The position numbers and the translations under genes were made by a program. From Planctomycetaceae bacterium (GTDB lineage Bacteria > Planctomycetota > Planctomycetia > Planctomycetales > Planctomycetaceae), in contig WFOZ01000594.1 in assembly GCA_015487825.1 (NCBI GenBank), forward strand, positions 1 through 23,155: 23,155 nucleotides of DNA, given 5' to 3'. The notes below the pieces were generated by a model. It was not told where the DNA came from, did no database searches, and saw only the letters and a list, made by a program, of their open reading frames with translations. Below are positions 6,136-15,164 of the stretch, one piece after another. Each line of letters starts with the position of its first letter. Position 1 is the stretch's first letter.

Positions 6136-6399
6136 TCAGCTGAATGTGTACTCTTTCCAGGGAATCTGGCCTGGGTGAATATTGCTAAGGAATTTCACAA
6201 TATCCTTACGGCCCCAATAGGTTGGTGTGCCTCGTGAGTCCTGGCCCATCAATACAATAGGCATTCCTGGAAACAATGAACGGAATGATTGTGCTGCCAC
6301 CTGGCATTGAGTTTGAGAGTTAAGAATGTGGTTCTTTACCACGGTAATGGCAAAGGTCACGCCTTGTTCTTTGATTACTGCCCCTTGAATCTTAGTCAT
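6136..6399 (-). CDS. Small island protein, 87 aa, unknown function
   Basis: Starting at the ATG at 6399 (GGAA about 8 nt upstream) the protein is 87 aa and begins MTKIQGAVIKEQGVTFAIT. It ends with a distinctive block, VLMGQDSRGTPTYWGRKDIVKFLSNI followed by IPWKEYTF, that looks strongly conserved. The frame is open to 6456, but the upstream part overlaps a stable hairpin (6429-6457) and lacks a ribosome-binding site. There is no membrane segment or known catalytic motif. It is likely a conserved accessory protein of unknown function, found mainly as a companion of mobile elements. Confidence 0.7.
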   Translation of the reverse strand: MTKIQGAVIKEQGVTFAITVVKNHILNSQTQCQVAAQSFRSLFPGMPIVLMGQDSRGTPTYWGRKDIVKFLSNIHPGQIPWKEYTFS

Positions 6400-6428
6400 T
6401 AGATAGTTTCCTGTGTTGGTTAGCCGGT

Positions 6429-6457
6429 GATGCCCCCCTGAAACCACTGGGGGCATC
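6429..6457 (-). other. Intercistronic hairpin between the 57-aa and 87-aa genes
   Basis: GATGCCCCC and GGGGGCATC form a perfect 9-bp stem with an 11-nt loop. It lies 2 nt after the stop codon of the 57-aa gene and 29 nt before the ATG at 6399. It could terminate some transcripts, protect a 3' end or act as a leader hairpin like those downstream. No U tract follows on the minus strand. Confidence 0.5.
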
Positions 6458-6459
6458 TG

Positions 6460-6633
6460 TTATTTCTCTTTTCGTACCCCTTTAAATGGGCTCTTGTCAG
6501 TCGTTTTCACGTCCATAAATTGACCTGTCTCGGTATCCCGTTTCACGTAGTGCCCTGAAGGGGTTTGTGTTTGAGAACGACCTTTAACCGCACCATTTCT
6601 GTGACCATCACCTTTGGGAGGATTGGTAGCCAT
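6460..6633 (-). CDS. Very small conserved-type protein, 57 aa
   Basis: The 57-aa reading frame begins MATNPPKGDGHRNGAVKGRS and continues with HYVKRDTETGQFMDVKTTD and PFKGVRKEK. GGAG 8 nt before the ATG at 6633 and the absence of a competing frame support it. The RNGAVKGRSQ and VKRDTETGQFMDVK segments match a widespread class of short basic bacterial and phage proteins as I remember them; function is unknown. It is the first gene of the minus-strand block, next to the divergent intergenic region. It is highly basic and lacks membrane segments, so it may bind nucleic acid or be intrinsically disordered. Confidence 0.7.
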   Translation of the reverse strand: MATNPPKGDGHRNGAVKGRSQTQTPSGHYVKRDTETGQFMDVKTTDKSPFKGVRKEK

Positions 6634-6805
6634 GATTTACACTCCTATCTCTAAGCAGCAGCTAAAGACCATCTCTAGCTTGACGGAAATCATACCACCT
6701 AAAAAATAGCCGCACAACACCCAGAAAACAAGTAATCATAAAAAAGATTCGTATAAAGGTTCTTTTTGGGGCAAAATACCCTCTGCAGCAATAAAGGGGA
6801 TTGGA
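6634..6805. promoter_or_regulatory. Divergent intergenic region between island block and defence operon
   Basis: This AT-rich gap separates divergently transcribed blocks, so it should hold promoters for both. On the plus strand, TATAAA at 6752-6757 is a possible -10 element without a good -35, and TTGACG at 6680-6685 a possible -35 without a good -10. A short inverted repeat TTTTG-GGG-CAAAA (6764-6776) and a GGTTCTTT direct repeat (6758-6765 and 6808-6815) are candidate operator sites for the WYL regulator encoded next door. None is strong enough to fix a transcription start. Confidence 0.4.
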
Positions 6806-7714
6806 GTGGTTCTTTCGGATATAAAACAAGCTCAAAAAGAGCGCCTTCTGCACATAGATTTTCGGGCGTACTTTCTGGGGGATATTGGACGTAGTGATTT
6901 GATAAAGCGCTTTGGAATCAAGGCGGCAGCGGCTACACGCGATATCAAAATCTATTGTGATCTGGCCCCTCAGAATCTTGGTTATGACACAAAAACCAAG
7001 TCTTTTCTGCGCGCAAAGCGGTTTAAGCCATTGTTTGAGTACGATCAGTCACAAGTGCTCGCTGCGTTGTCTCAGGGGTTTGGCGAGGATTTTGTTGGCC
7101 CGTTAAAGCCCATTATCGCCTGTGAAACTCCGTCAAAACTCAATAAGCCAAAATTAGACCTGCTTTCCGTAATAACCCGAGCAATTCATCAGCACAAAGT
7201 GGTAAAGATCGAATATTGTTCACCGAATTCCGGGCCATCTATTCGGCAAGTGGTGCCTCATGTGCTGGTAGATAATGGCTTGCGCTGGCATGTGAGAACG
7301 TATGATCGCAAAACGCCACGATTTGGTGATTTTGTGATTACTCGCATTACTCGGGCAGAGCTGTTGGATGACCTCATCCAGGAGCATGAAGAGCTGAAAC
7401 ACGACAACCAGTGGAATAGAATTGTTGAGCTGGAGTTAGTTCCCCATCCAGATAACGTAAGATTTCCAGAAACCATTGCGTTGGATTACGACATGGTTGA
7501 CGGGGTGCTCAGGCAAAATGTGCGAGCGGCAGTAGCCGGTTATGTGCTCCGGCGTTGGAATGTGGATTGTACTGAAGACCACGGTTTGAAAGGTGCAGAG
7601 TATCAACTGTGGTTAAGAAATGCCCTTGCGCTTTACGGTGTGGATAATATTTCGCTCGCACCTAACCACAAGAAAAGAAATAGCGACTCAAATAGTGAAA
7701 TAACAGGGAAGTAA
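6806..7714 (+). CDS. WYL-domain transcriptional regulator, BrxR/CapW type
   Basis: The 302-aa protein has a winged helix-turn-helix at the N-terminus (RLLHIDFRAYFLGDIGRSDLIKRFGIKAAAATRDI, about 13-47). A WYL domain follows (about 110-200, with LVDNGLRWHVRTYD around R160-H162), then a C-terminal WCX-like part. This layout and length are those of the BrxR/CapW regulators that sit first in BREX, CBASS and other defence operons and repress them through inverted-repeat operators. Start is GTG with GGGG about 6 nt upstream. The SNF2 gene starts 1 nt after its stop, so it heads the operon. It probably represses the operon until infection or nucleic-acid ligands relieve it; that is known for relatives and inferred here. 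Confidence 0.8.
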   Translation: MVLSDIKQAQKERLLHIDFRAYFLGDIGRSDLIKRFGIKAAAATRDIKIYCDLAPQNLGYDTKTKSFLRAKRFKPLFEYDQSQVLAALSQGFGEDFVGPLKPIIACETPSKLNKPKLDLLSVITRAIHQHKVVKIEYCSPNSGPSIRQVVPHVLVDNGLRWHVRTYDRKTPRFGDFVITRITRAELLDDLIQEHEELKHDNQWNRIVELELVPHPDNVRFPETIALDYDMVDGVLRQNVRAAVAGYVLRRWNVDCTEDHGLKGAEYQLWLRNALALYGVDNISLAPNHKKRNSDSNSEITGK

Positions 7715-7715
7715 T

Positions 7716-10610
7716 GTGGGGCCGATTACCGACTACCAAGCCAAATACTACGCCCATGAGCTAAGCATTCAACATGCGGCGGGGAGCGTTGATCGTCTAT
7801 CGAAATCCCTGTTTGATGCCAGTGTCGATCTTAACCCCCATCAGATCAACGCGGCGCTCTTTGCCATAAATAACCCGCTTAGTCAGGGTGTAGTGCTGGC
7901 GGATGAAGTAGGTTTGGGTAAAACCATCGAGGCCGGGCTGGTGTTATCCCAGTATTGGGCAGAGCGTAAACGTCGCTTGATTATCATCTGCCCCGCATCC
8001 TTGCGTCGCCAGTGGGGGCAAGAACTACAGGATAAATTCAATCTACCCTTCCATATTTTAGATGCCAAAACATGGCGGACATTGCAACGAGAAGGCAACT
8101 ACAACCCCCTGACAATCAAAGGCGTAGTGATTATCTCCTATCACTATGCCGCACGACTTGAAGAGCAATTGATGCTTGAGCCGTGGGATCTGGTGGTGAT
8201 GGATGAAGCCCACAAGCTACGCAATGCCCATCGCAGTAGCAACAAAATGGGGCAAAGTCTTAAACGTGCTCTTACCGGCCGCAAAAAACTACTGCTCACC
8301 GCCACCCCGCTGCAAAACTCGCTAATGGAGTTATACGGGTTGTCATCCATTATTGACGAACATCTGTTCGGTGATGAACGTGCCTTTCGCCAACAATACA
8401 TACAAACAGATCGTTCGTTGCCAGAGTTACAAAACCGCCTCAAAGGTTTTGTGCAAAGAACACTGCGCAAAGATGTATTGGAATATGTTCGTTACACCCA
8501 ACGTAGAACTATTACGGTACCTTTTTCCCCAACAGCCCAAGAGCAAGATCTTTATACCTGCATAACCGCGTTGTTGGAGAAGGATGAGAGCTATGCGCTC
8601 CCCAAACGCCAACGACATCTAACGGGATTGATACTACGCAAGCTATTAGCCTCCAGCACCTGCGCGGTACGCTATACCCTCGAAACCATAAAAAACCGCT
8701 TGCAGGCACTGCAAACGGGCCAAGTGGATGACGAAGAATTTCTTGCTCAGTTTGTTGCAGAAGAGACGCTGGAACAAAGTTATCTCGAAGAGTCGCCTAA
8801 TGAGTGCTTGGATCAAAACCCAAGTCAAAACGAGCGCACCATTGATCAAACCTCGCTAGCAGAAGAGATTGCCGAGATTGAACACTATATTCAAAAAGCA
8901 CACGCCATCAGCATAGACAGTAAAGCCAAGGCACTACTGATAGCCATTCGCCAAGGCTTTGAACAGATGGAGGCGATGGGTGCGCCGCGCAAAGTCATCA
9001 TATTTACCGAATCCAGACGTACCCAGGCATATCTGGCAGAGTTTCTTGCTGCAAACGGCTACGCTGAGTCTATTGTCACCTTCAGCGGCACCAACAATCA
9101 GCCAGCGGTAACCGCCATATACCAGCAATGGAAGCAAGCTAACGAAGGCGGCGACCAGATCACCGGCTCACCCCAGGTGGATCGTCGCACAGCACTCATC
9201 GACCACTTCAAACACCATGCGGAAATTATGATCGCTACCGAGGCCGCCGCAGAAGGGGTGAATCTGCAATTCTGCGCCACCATCATCAATTACGATCTAC
9301 CGTGGAATCCGCAGCGGGTAGAACAACGTATTGGCCGTTGCCATCGTTATGGTCAAAAATTCGATGTGGTGGTGATCAACTTTATCAATCAATCCAACCA
9401 GGCCGATCAACGTGTCTTGGAGTTGCTGGGTGAAAAATTTCATTTGTTTGATGGTGTTTTTGGTGCGTCTGATGACGTGTTAGGCAGCATCGAATCGGGT
9501 CTCGATTTTGAAAAACGCATCCAGCAAATTTACGATACCTGCCGTACAGCGGATGAGATAAACAGCGCCTTTGATGCCCTGCAAAAAGAGTTTGAAGATG
9601 ATATCGATAAAAAAATGCAACAGACCCGGCAGCTGCTGCTGGAAAACTTTGATGAAGATATTCACGACCTTCTAAAAATGCAGCTCAATGCCGCAGAGCA
9701 GCGCCTGGACAGAGTGGGTCGCTGGTTCTGGGCGCTTACACAGCACCAGTTAAAAGCGCATGCCAGCTTTGATTCTTCAAGCCCCGCAGAGGATCATCGC
9801 TTTCAATTAAAACAATCGATTAATAATATGCCACAAGGGACTTATCAACTGATTCAACGCGGTATTTCGCATAGCGCCGAGAAATCGCCATTAGCCCATG
9901 CCCATACCTACCGATTGAACCACCCGCTGGGCGAGTGGGTTATTCAGCAGGCAATCGACAAACAACTACCCAGCGCCCATGTTGAGTTTGATTATTCAGC
10001 CCATCACGCCAAAATCACGGTTATTGAAGCCTTACAAGGCAAAGCGGGCACCCTGGTTCTACAGCGTTATGCCATCGAGTCGCTGGAGCGCTCAGAAGAG
10101 TACCTGATATTTGCAGCACAAACCGATGCCGGAGAAATTATCCCGGCAGAGGTTGCTCAAAAAATGATGCAGCTACCCGCGCAAACGAGATCAACCGAAA
10201 CAGTGACAGCCAGTGAAAAATTACAGGCCATGCTGGAAGAAACCCGAAACAACATCAGCAAAAGTGTTAACGAGCGCAACCTCAGTTATTTCGAGCAGGA
10301 GGTCAATAAGCTCGATGACTGGGCAGATGACATCAAAGAGGGGCTGGAATACTCAATCAAAGAACTGGATAAAGAGATTAGGCAGGTACGCCGAGAGGCC
10401 AAAGTCTCACCCACGCTGGATGAAAAACTGGCCAAGCAAAAGCAGCAACGCAAATTAGAAAGCCTGCGCAACAAACAACGCCGTGATCTGTTTGATAAAC
10501 AGGATGAAGTGGATGAACGCCGCGAAGCCTTGATAGAGACCCTGGAAGGCAAGTTAAATAAAAAAACAGACATGGAAAAGTTGTTTGTTATTCGATGGAG
10601 TGTGAAATAG
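7716..10610 (+). CDS. SNF2-family (RapA-like) helicase/translocase of a defence operon
   Basis: The 964-aa protein carries a full SF2/SNF2 motor: motif I LADEVGLGKT (61-70), DEAH box (163-166), motif III LLTATPLQN, and motif VI around 530-545 (VEQRIGRCHRYGQ). The GLGKT and RCHRYGQ forms are typical of RapA/SNF2 proteins rather than type I or III R subunits. A long charged coiled-coil fills about 840-960. No nuclease motif is visible, so it probably works as a dsDNA translocase for partner nucleases. Start is GTG, following the WYL stop by 1 nt, with AGGGAAG upstream. SNF2 proteins in DISARM (DrmD) are the closest functional analogy I can offer, but no other DISARM gene is present. Confidence 0.85.
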   Translation: MGPITDYQAKYYAHELSIQHAAGSVDRLSKSLFDASVDLNPHQINAALFAINNPLSQGVVLADEVGLGKTIEAGLVLSQYWAERKRRLIIICPASLRRQWGQELQDKFNLPFHILDAKTWRTLQREGNYNPLTIKGVVIISYHYAARLEEQLMLEPWDLVVMDEAHKLRNAHRSSNKMGQSLKRALTGRKKLLLTATPLQNSLMELYGLSSIIDEHLFGDERAFRQQYIQTDRSLPELQNRLKGFVQRTLRKDVLEYVRYTQRRTITVPFSPTAQEQDLYTCITALLEKDESYALPKRQRHLTGLILRKLLASSTCAVRYTLETIKNRLQALQTGQVDDEEFLAQFVAEETLEQSYLEESPNECLDQNPSQNERTIDQTSLAEEIAEIEHYIQKAHAISIDSKAKALLIAIRQGFEQMEAMGAPRKVIIFTESRRTQAYLAEFLAANGYAESIVTFSGTNNQPAVTAIYQQWKQANEGGDQITGSPQVDRRTALIDHFKHHAEIMIATEAAAEGVNLQFCATIINYDLPWNPQRVEQRIGRCHRYGQKFDVVVINFINQSNQADQRVLELLGEKFHLFDGVFGASDDVLGSIESGLDFEKRIQQIYDTCRTADEINSAFDALQKEFEDDIDKKMQQTRQLLLENFDEDIHDLLKMQLNAAEQRLDRVGRWFWALTQHQLKAHASFDSSSPAEDHRFQLKQSINNMPQGTYQLIQRGISHSAEKSPLAHAHTYRLNHPLGEWVIQQAIDKQLPSAHVEFDYSAHHAKITVIEALQGKAGTLVLQRYAIESLERSEEYLIFAAQTDAGEIIPAEVAQKMMQLPAQTRSTETVTASEKLQAMLEETRNNISKSVNERNLSYFEQEVNKLDDWADDIKEGLEYSIKELDKEIRQVRREAKVSPTLDEKLAKQKQQRKLESLRNKQRRDLFDKQDEVDERREALIETLEGKLNKKTDMEKLFVIRWSVK

Positions 10611-12394
10611 TGGCTGCTATACAACCGGCAATGTTTAGTGCATTGAAAAATTTATTGCAGGAACGTTTTATTCCTCAGCTTCCGCCGTTGGGGGGTAATC
10701 AAGAAAATGATGATAAACGTAATAAGCAAGTATCGCGTGCCTTTAATGCTTTCGTAGTGCAGAAATTATGCGACATACCGGCCAAAGAGGCTGCCCGTGC
10801 CGTGGTTGATGATTTTAATGATAATGGTATCGATGCCATTTACTATCATCGGGCGACAGAAACACTGTATCTGATTCAGTCAAAATTAAAATCAAACAAG
10901 GAATTCTCTCAGGTAGAGGCTCAAGCATTTTCTCAAGGTGTTAGATTACTGCTTCAAAGCGAGTTTGACAGCTTTAATGCACTGATTCTTGCCATGCTGC
11001 CAGATATTGAACACGCTCTTGATCATTGTGAAACCATTCAGCTAGTCGTTGCTTACACAGGGGCAAGCGTCTCTTTACATGCCCGGCAAGCGCTTAATCA
11101 ACTTATTGTAGAACAGCAGGAAGATGAGGAACGATTGTCCGCTGATGTGTTGTATAAAGACGCAGCATGGGTTGAGCAATGTTTACTAGAGGAGCAATCC
11201 ATTAAGCTGGTAAATGCTCGCATTAAACTGGAGAAGCATAACAAAGTAGAGGAGCCTCGGGCTACCTACTATGGTCTCATTCGTGTTGAAGATTTGGTTG
11301 CTCTTCATGAAGAGCATGGCAAAGCTCTATATCAAAAAAATATTCGCTACTTTATCGGGGCCGGTAAAAGAGGCGTAAACAGAGCAATTAAAACAACACT
11401 GGAAAAAGCCCCGCAGGACTTTGTTTATCTCAATAATGGTATTACCGCTGTGTGCAATAAAGTGGACGGCAAGCGTTCCAAAGGTGGGTATAAAGATTTC
11501 AAGGTGCTTGGGTTATCTATTATAAATGGTGCTCAAACTGTTGCCTCAGCTGCGGAGTTTAAGGCACAACATCCTGATGCAGACATTCGAAAAGCTAAGG
11601 TTATGTTCACCCTTATTAAAGCATCCGATGCCTGTGAGTTCCATAAGCAGGTTACTCGTGCCAGGAATCTCCAAAATCCTGTGGATATGGGAAATTTTGC
11701 GGCCTTAGATGATAAACAGGAGAAGCTTCGCCAGGAGCTTGCGCTACATGGCTATGAATATCGCTATCGACCTGAAGCAATAATCACCCAGCGGACAAAT
11801 ATTCTAGAGATTGAGGAATTGACCAAAGCATTGGCCTGTCTGGTATCGGATAATCGTTATCCAGCACGTCTTAAGGCAGAGCCAAGTCTGTTTACCTATG
11901 CAGGCAATAGTGAATATCAAACAATATTTACGGACGAACTTAATGCCTTTATTGCGATAAATGTAGTTCGTGTTTACCGGGTAATACTTAGTGTCTTGAG
12001 GTCGGCAGAAGCTTCAGTACAAAGCCCAGAGAAATTGGTTTATAGGCATTCTGGTTATGTCCTTTCTTTTGTGCTAATGAAGCAGCTAAAAGAGCGTATT
12101 TGTGGAAAATTTTTGATGGAAGCAGCCGAAATACATAATCTTGTTAGTGCTCCGCTAGATGAGTTGCGTCAAAGTTGTTTTGAAAATTATCAAAGTCTTC
12201 ATATGGGTTATGCTCCGCATTCCATATTTAAAAAAATTGGAGATACTACCAAGCTTATTAATCGGCTGTTGATTCATAGCCAAGATATGGCAGAAGATAA
12301 TAATGTAAAAGGTTTGCAAGGCCAGTTGAAGGCAAATGACCCATACAATCAAGCCCTGAGCAATTATTTGGCTGGCAAAGCAAAACAGATTTAG
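10610..12394 (+). CDS. AIPR-family (abortive infection phage resistance) protein
   Basis: The protein is about 594 aa and shows the AIPR (PF10592) hallmarks NNGIT (275-279) and INGAQT (305-310). Near the N-terminus, GIDAIYYHRATETLYLIQSK has the D...QxK spacing of a PD-(D/E)XK nuclease core (D75, Q90, K92). AIPR proteins occur in phage-resistance loci and are thought to be nucleases or nuclease-like effectors. The frame is open to an ATG at 10595, but the GTG at 10610 has GGAG 9 nt upstream and overlaps the SNF2 stop by one base, so I prefer it. GC is visibly lower than in the SNF2 gene, suggesting separate acquisition. The methyltransferase gene follows after 14 nt. Confidence 0.8.
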   Translation: MAAIQPAMFSALKNLLQERFIPQLPPLGGNQENDDKRNKQVSRAFNAFVVQKLCDIPAKEAARAVVDDFNDNGIDAIYYHRATETLYLIQSKLKSNKEFSQVEAQAFSQGVRLLLQSEFDSFNALILAMLPDIEHALDHCETIQLVVAYTGASVSLHARQALNQLIVEQQEDEERLSADVLYKDAAWVEQCLLEEQSIKLVNARIKLEKHNKVEEPRATYYGLIRVEDLVALHEEHGKALYQKNIRYFIGAGKRGVNRAIKTTLEKAPQDFVYLNNGITAVCNKVDGKRSKGGYKDFKVLGLSIINGAQTVASAAEFKAQHPDADIRKAKVMFTLIKASDACEFHKQVTRARNLQNPVDMGNFAALDDKQEKLRQELALHGYEYRYRPEAIITQRTNILEIEELTKALACLVSDNRYPARLKAEPSLFTYAGNSEYQTIFTDELNAFIAINVVRVYRVILSVLRSAEASVQSPEKLVYRHSGYVLSFVLMKQLKERICGKFLMEAAEIHNLVSAPLDELRQSCFENYQSLHMGYAPHSIFKKIGDTTKLINRLLIHSQDMAEDNNVKGLQGQLKANDPYNQALSNYLAGKAKQI

Positions 12395-12408
12395 TAAGAG
12401 AGAAATCT

Positions 12409-14028
12409 ATGAGAAAAACCAAACTGGAATTGACCTGGATAGGCAAAGACAAGCGGCCCAAGCTGGAGCCGCGCATCCTGCTGGAAGATCCAGCAAAGTC
12501 CTACCATGCCAGCCATCGGGTAACGGATAACGATATCTTTGATAACAAACTTATCTTTGGTGACAACCTGTTGGCTTTGAAGGCGTTGGAGCAGGAGTAT
12601 GCGGGTAAGGTGAAGTGTGTGTACATAGACCCTCCATACAACACGGGTAGTGCATTTGAATATTATGATGATGGAATTGAACATTCGCTCTGGTTATCGT
12701 TAATCGGTGAGCGATTGAAAATTTTATGGAATTTATTACATCCTACTGATGGTTCTTTATGGGTATCTATCGATGACAGAGAGATGGCCTATCTTAAGAT
12801 TATTCTTGATGAAATATGTGGGCGGCAATGTTTTGTAGCTTCTAATGTTTGGCAGAAAAGGTATTCTAGGGAAAATAGAGAAGCAATTGGAGATAGCCAC
12901 GAGTATATTCTGGTGTTTGCTAAATCGGTCTCCAAGTTCAAGCAAATCCGTAATCCACTATCATTGGGTGATAAGCAACTAAAATTATATAAAAATCCAG
13001 ACGGTGACCCTAAAGGGAAATGGCAGTCAGTTTCCTTGACCGCTCAGGGTTATAGACCTAATCAGATGTATGAGATTATTGCTCCAAGCGGAAAGCGACA
13101 TCTTCCCCCTGAGGGTTCGTGTTGGAAAATAATTGAGGAAAACTATTTTAAAGAGTTTTCTGAAGGAAAAATTTATTTTGGAAAAGATGGAACAGGTGTG
13201 CCTCGCCGAAAGAACTATCTGAAAGATGCGAAGGGACTTGTGCCATGGACATGGTGGCCTCACGAAGATGTGGGCCACTCGGATGAAGCAAAAAAGGAAC
13301 AACATTACCTCTTTGAGAAAGAGGATGCCTTTGATACGCCTAAGCCTGAAAGACTTATAAAGCAAGTTATTCATATTGCGACAAATCCTGGTGATTTGGT
13401 TTTAGATTCCTTTGCAGGTTCCGGCACCACCGGTGCAGTCGCCCACAAAATGGGCCGTCGCTGGATTATGGTCGAGCTGGGCGAACACTGTCACACCCAC
13501 ATCATCCCGCGCTTACAAAAGGTCATCGACGGCGAAGATCAGGGCGGCATTTCCAAGGCCGCCAACTGGCAAGGCGGCGGCGGTTTCCGTTATTACTCCC
13601 TAGCCCCTTCCTTGTTAGAAAAAGACAAATGGGGAAATTGGGTCGTCAACAAAGCATACAACCCCAACATGCTGGCCGAAGCCATCTGCAAGCTGGAAGG
13701 TTTTAGCTATGCACCCTCCGACACCTTATGGTGGAACCACGGTTATTCCACCGAGCAGGATTTTATCTACGTCACCACGCAAAACCTGTCAGTCGCCCAG
13801 TTGCAGGCACTGTCTGAAGAGGTCGGTAACGAACGCTCATTACTGGTCTGTTGTGGCGCTTTTCGTTGCAAGGCGGATCGCTTCCCCAATCTCACCATCA
13901 AAAAGATCCCAAAAATGGTGCTCTCCCGCTGTGAGTGGGCGCATGACGACTACAGCTTGAATGTAGAAAATTTGCCGCAAATGGAGCGTGACCCTGAGCA
14001 GGATGATCTGTTTGGAGGTGAGGCATGA
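12409..14028 (+). CDS. Beta-class N6-adenine DNA methyltransferase, type III Mod-like
   Basis: The 539-aa protein has the catalytic DPPY (74-77, in YIDPPYNTGS) before the SAM-binding FAGSG (335-339, in DSFAGSGTTG), the order that defines beta-class amino-methyltransferases including type III Mod subunits. The length fits Mod. Residues about 85-330 hold the target-recognition region. It should methylate adenine in a short asymmetric site and mark self DNA for the Res and DUF1016 nucleases downstream. Base composition is uneven: the ends are GC-rich (57-60% in sampled 60-bp stretches) and the central part AT-rich (37%), as after replacement of the recognition domain. The DUF1016 start overlaps its stop by 4 nt (ATGA). 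Confidence 0.88.
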   Translation: MRKTKLELTWIGKDKRPKLEPRILLEDPAKSYHASHRVTDNDIFDNKLIFGDNLLALKALEQEYAGKVKCVYIDPPYNTGSAFEYYDDGIEHSLWLSLIGERLKILWNLLHPTDGSLWVSIDDREMAYLKIILDEICGRQCFVASNVWQKRYSRENREAIGDSHEYILVFAKSVSKFKQIRNPLSLGDKQLKLYKNPDGDPKGKWQSVSLTAQGYRPNQMYEIIAPSGKRHLPPEGSCWKIIEENYFKEFSEGKIYFGKDGTGVPRRKNYLKDAKGLVPWTWWPHEDVGHSDEAKKEQHYLFEKEDAFDTPKPERLIKQVIHIATNPGDLVLDSFAGSGTTGAVAHKMGRRWIMVELGEHCHTHIIPRLQKVIDGEDQGGISKAANWQGGGGFRYYSLAPSLLEKDKWGNWVVNKAYNPNMLAEAICKLEGFSYAPSDTLWWNHGYSTEQDFIYVTTQNLSVAQLQALSEEVGNERSLLVCCGAFRCKADRFPNLTIKKIPKMVLSRCEWAHDDYSLNVENLPQMERDPEQDDLFGGEA

Positions 14029-15164
14029 GTCAGTTACCCAATACCGAACCACTGTTACAACGAATACGCGAGATCTGGGAGTCGTCGCGGGGAGAGGCGG
14101 TACGCTCAGTCAACATTGCCCATGTTTGCGCCAATTGGTTGATTGGTCAACAGATTGTGCAGGCAGAGCAGGCAGGGGAAAAACGTGCGGCCTACGGTAA
14201 GGGCTTGTTGCAGGGGCTATCAAAGCAGCTGACGACGGACTACGGGCGCGGCTTTTCCGTGAGTGCCTTGCAGTACATGCGAGCCTTCTTTCTGGCTTAT
14301 CCCGTGTTGTTACAGAAACAACACGCAGTGCGTGTTATTTCTGGCGAGGGGTTGCAGATTCAACACGCAGTGGGTGGTGAATCCAGCCCCACGGAGGCGA
14401 TGAAGCCTGGAGTGCTGCACCCTGGACTTTCATGGACGCATTACCGGGCATTGCTGAAGGTGGAACGCCAGGAAGCGCGGGACTTCTATGAGATTGAGGC
14501 GGTTAAGAACGGTTGGTCGGCCCGTCAGTTGGAGCGCCAGGTTAATTCTCTGCTGTTTGATCGGCTGTTAAAAAGCCGTGATAAAGCGGGGGTGTTGGCA
14601 TTGGCCAGCGAAGGTTTGCAAGCTGCCCAGCCAGTAGACCTGATTAAAGACCCCTATGTGTTGGAATTTATTGATCTGCCGGAGTCCCGTCGTTTAATGG
14701 AAACGGAGCTGGAGGCGGCGCTGCTTTCACAGTTGGAGGCGTTTCTATTAGAGCTGGGCAGCGGTTTTGCATTTGTTGGGCGTCAACTGCGCCTGACCTT
14801 GGACGGTGACCATTTCTATCCTGATCTGGTTTTTTATCACATTAAGCTGAAGTGCTATGTGGTGATTGAATTGAAGATCGGCAAGTTAAACCACGCCGAT
14901 CTGGGCCAGATGCAGCTTTATGTTCATTACTATGACCGTGAAGTCCGTGAAGAGGGAGACAACCCCACTATCGGATTAGTGCTATGCACTGAAAAGAATG
15001 AGGCAGTGGTGCGTTATGTGCTGGATGAAAACGAACAGCAGATTTTTGCCAGCCGCTATCAGTTGCACATGCCAACAGAAGAACAGTTGCGTAAGGAACT
15101 ACAACGGGAGATGTCACTACTGGACATTCCGGCCCTGGACACGTCATCGGAGGAAGAGCAATGA
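14025..15164 (+). CDS. DUF1016/YhcG-family PD-(D/E)XK nuclease
   Basis: The 379-aa protein has the two-part YhcG architecture. An N-terminal helical DUF1016 domain (about 1-185) includes YGKGLLQGLSKQLTTDYGRGFS and ends with YEIEAVKNGWSARQLERQVNS. A C-terminal PD-(D/E)XK nuclease domain carries P266-D267 and E282-L-K284 and continues to HADLGQMQLYVHYYDREV. The start has GGAGG 6 nt upstream and overlaps the Mod stop (ATGA); its own stop overlaps the Res start in the same way. It is thus translated together with Mod and Res and probably forms part of the same complex. The linker at about 93-116 is encoded by palindromic DNA and repeats QHAV, which looks like a small insertion. Confidence 0.88.
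   Translation: MSQLPNTEPLLQRIREIWESSRGEAVRSVNIAHVCANWLIGQQIVQAEQAGEKRAAYGKGLLQGLSKQLTTDYGRGFSVSALQYMRAFFLAYPVLLQKQHAVRVISGEGLQIQHAVGGESSPTEAMKPGVLHPGLSWTHYRALLKVERQEARDFYEIEAVKNGWSARQLERQVNSLLFDRLLKSRDKAGVLALASEGLQAAQPVDLIKDPYVLEFIDLPESRRLMETELEAALLSQLEAFLLELGSGFAFVGRQLRLTLDGDHFYPDLVFYHIKLKCYVVIELKIGKLNHADLGQMQLYVHYYDREVREEGDNPTIGLVLCTEKNEAVVRYVLDENEQQIFASRYQLHMPTEEQLRKELQREMSLLDIPALDTSSEEEQ

Noticed and set aside
6662..6853. Minus-strand 63-codon frame crossing the divergent intergenic region
   Set aside because: Overlaps the start of the WYL gene and probable promoters; hydrophobic, AT-driven composition and no ribosome-binding site.
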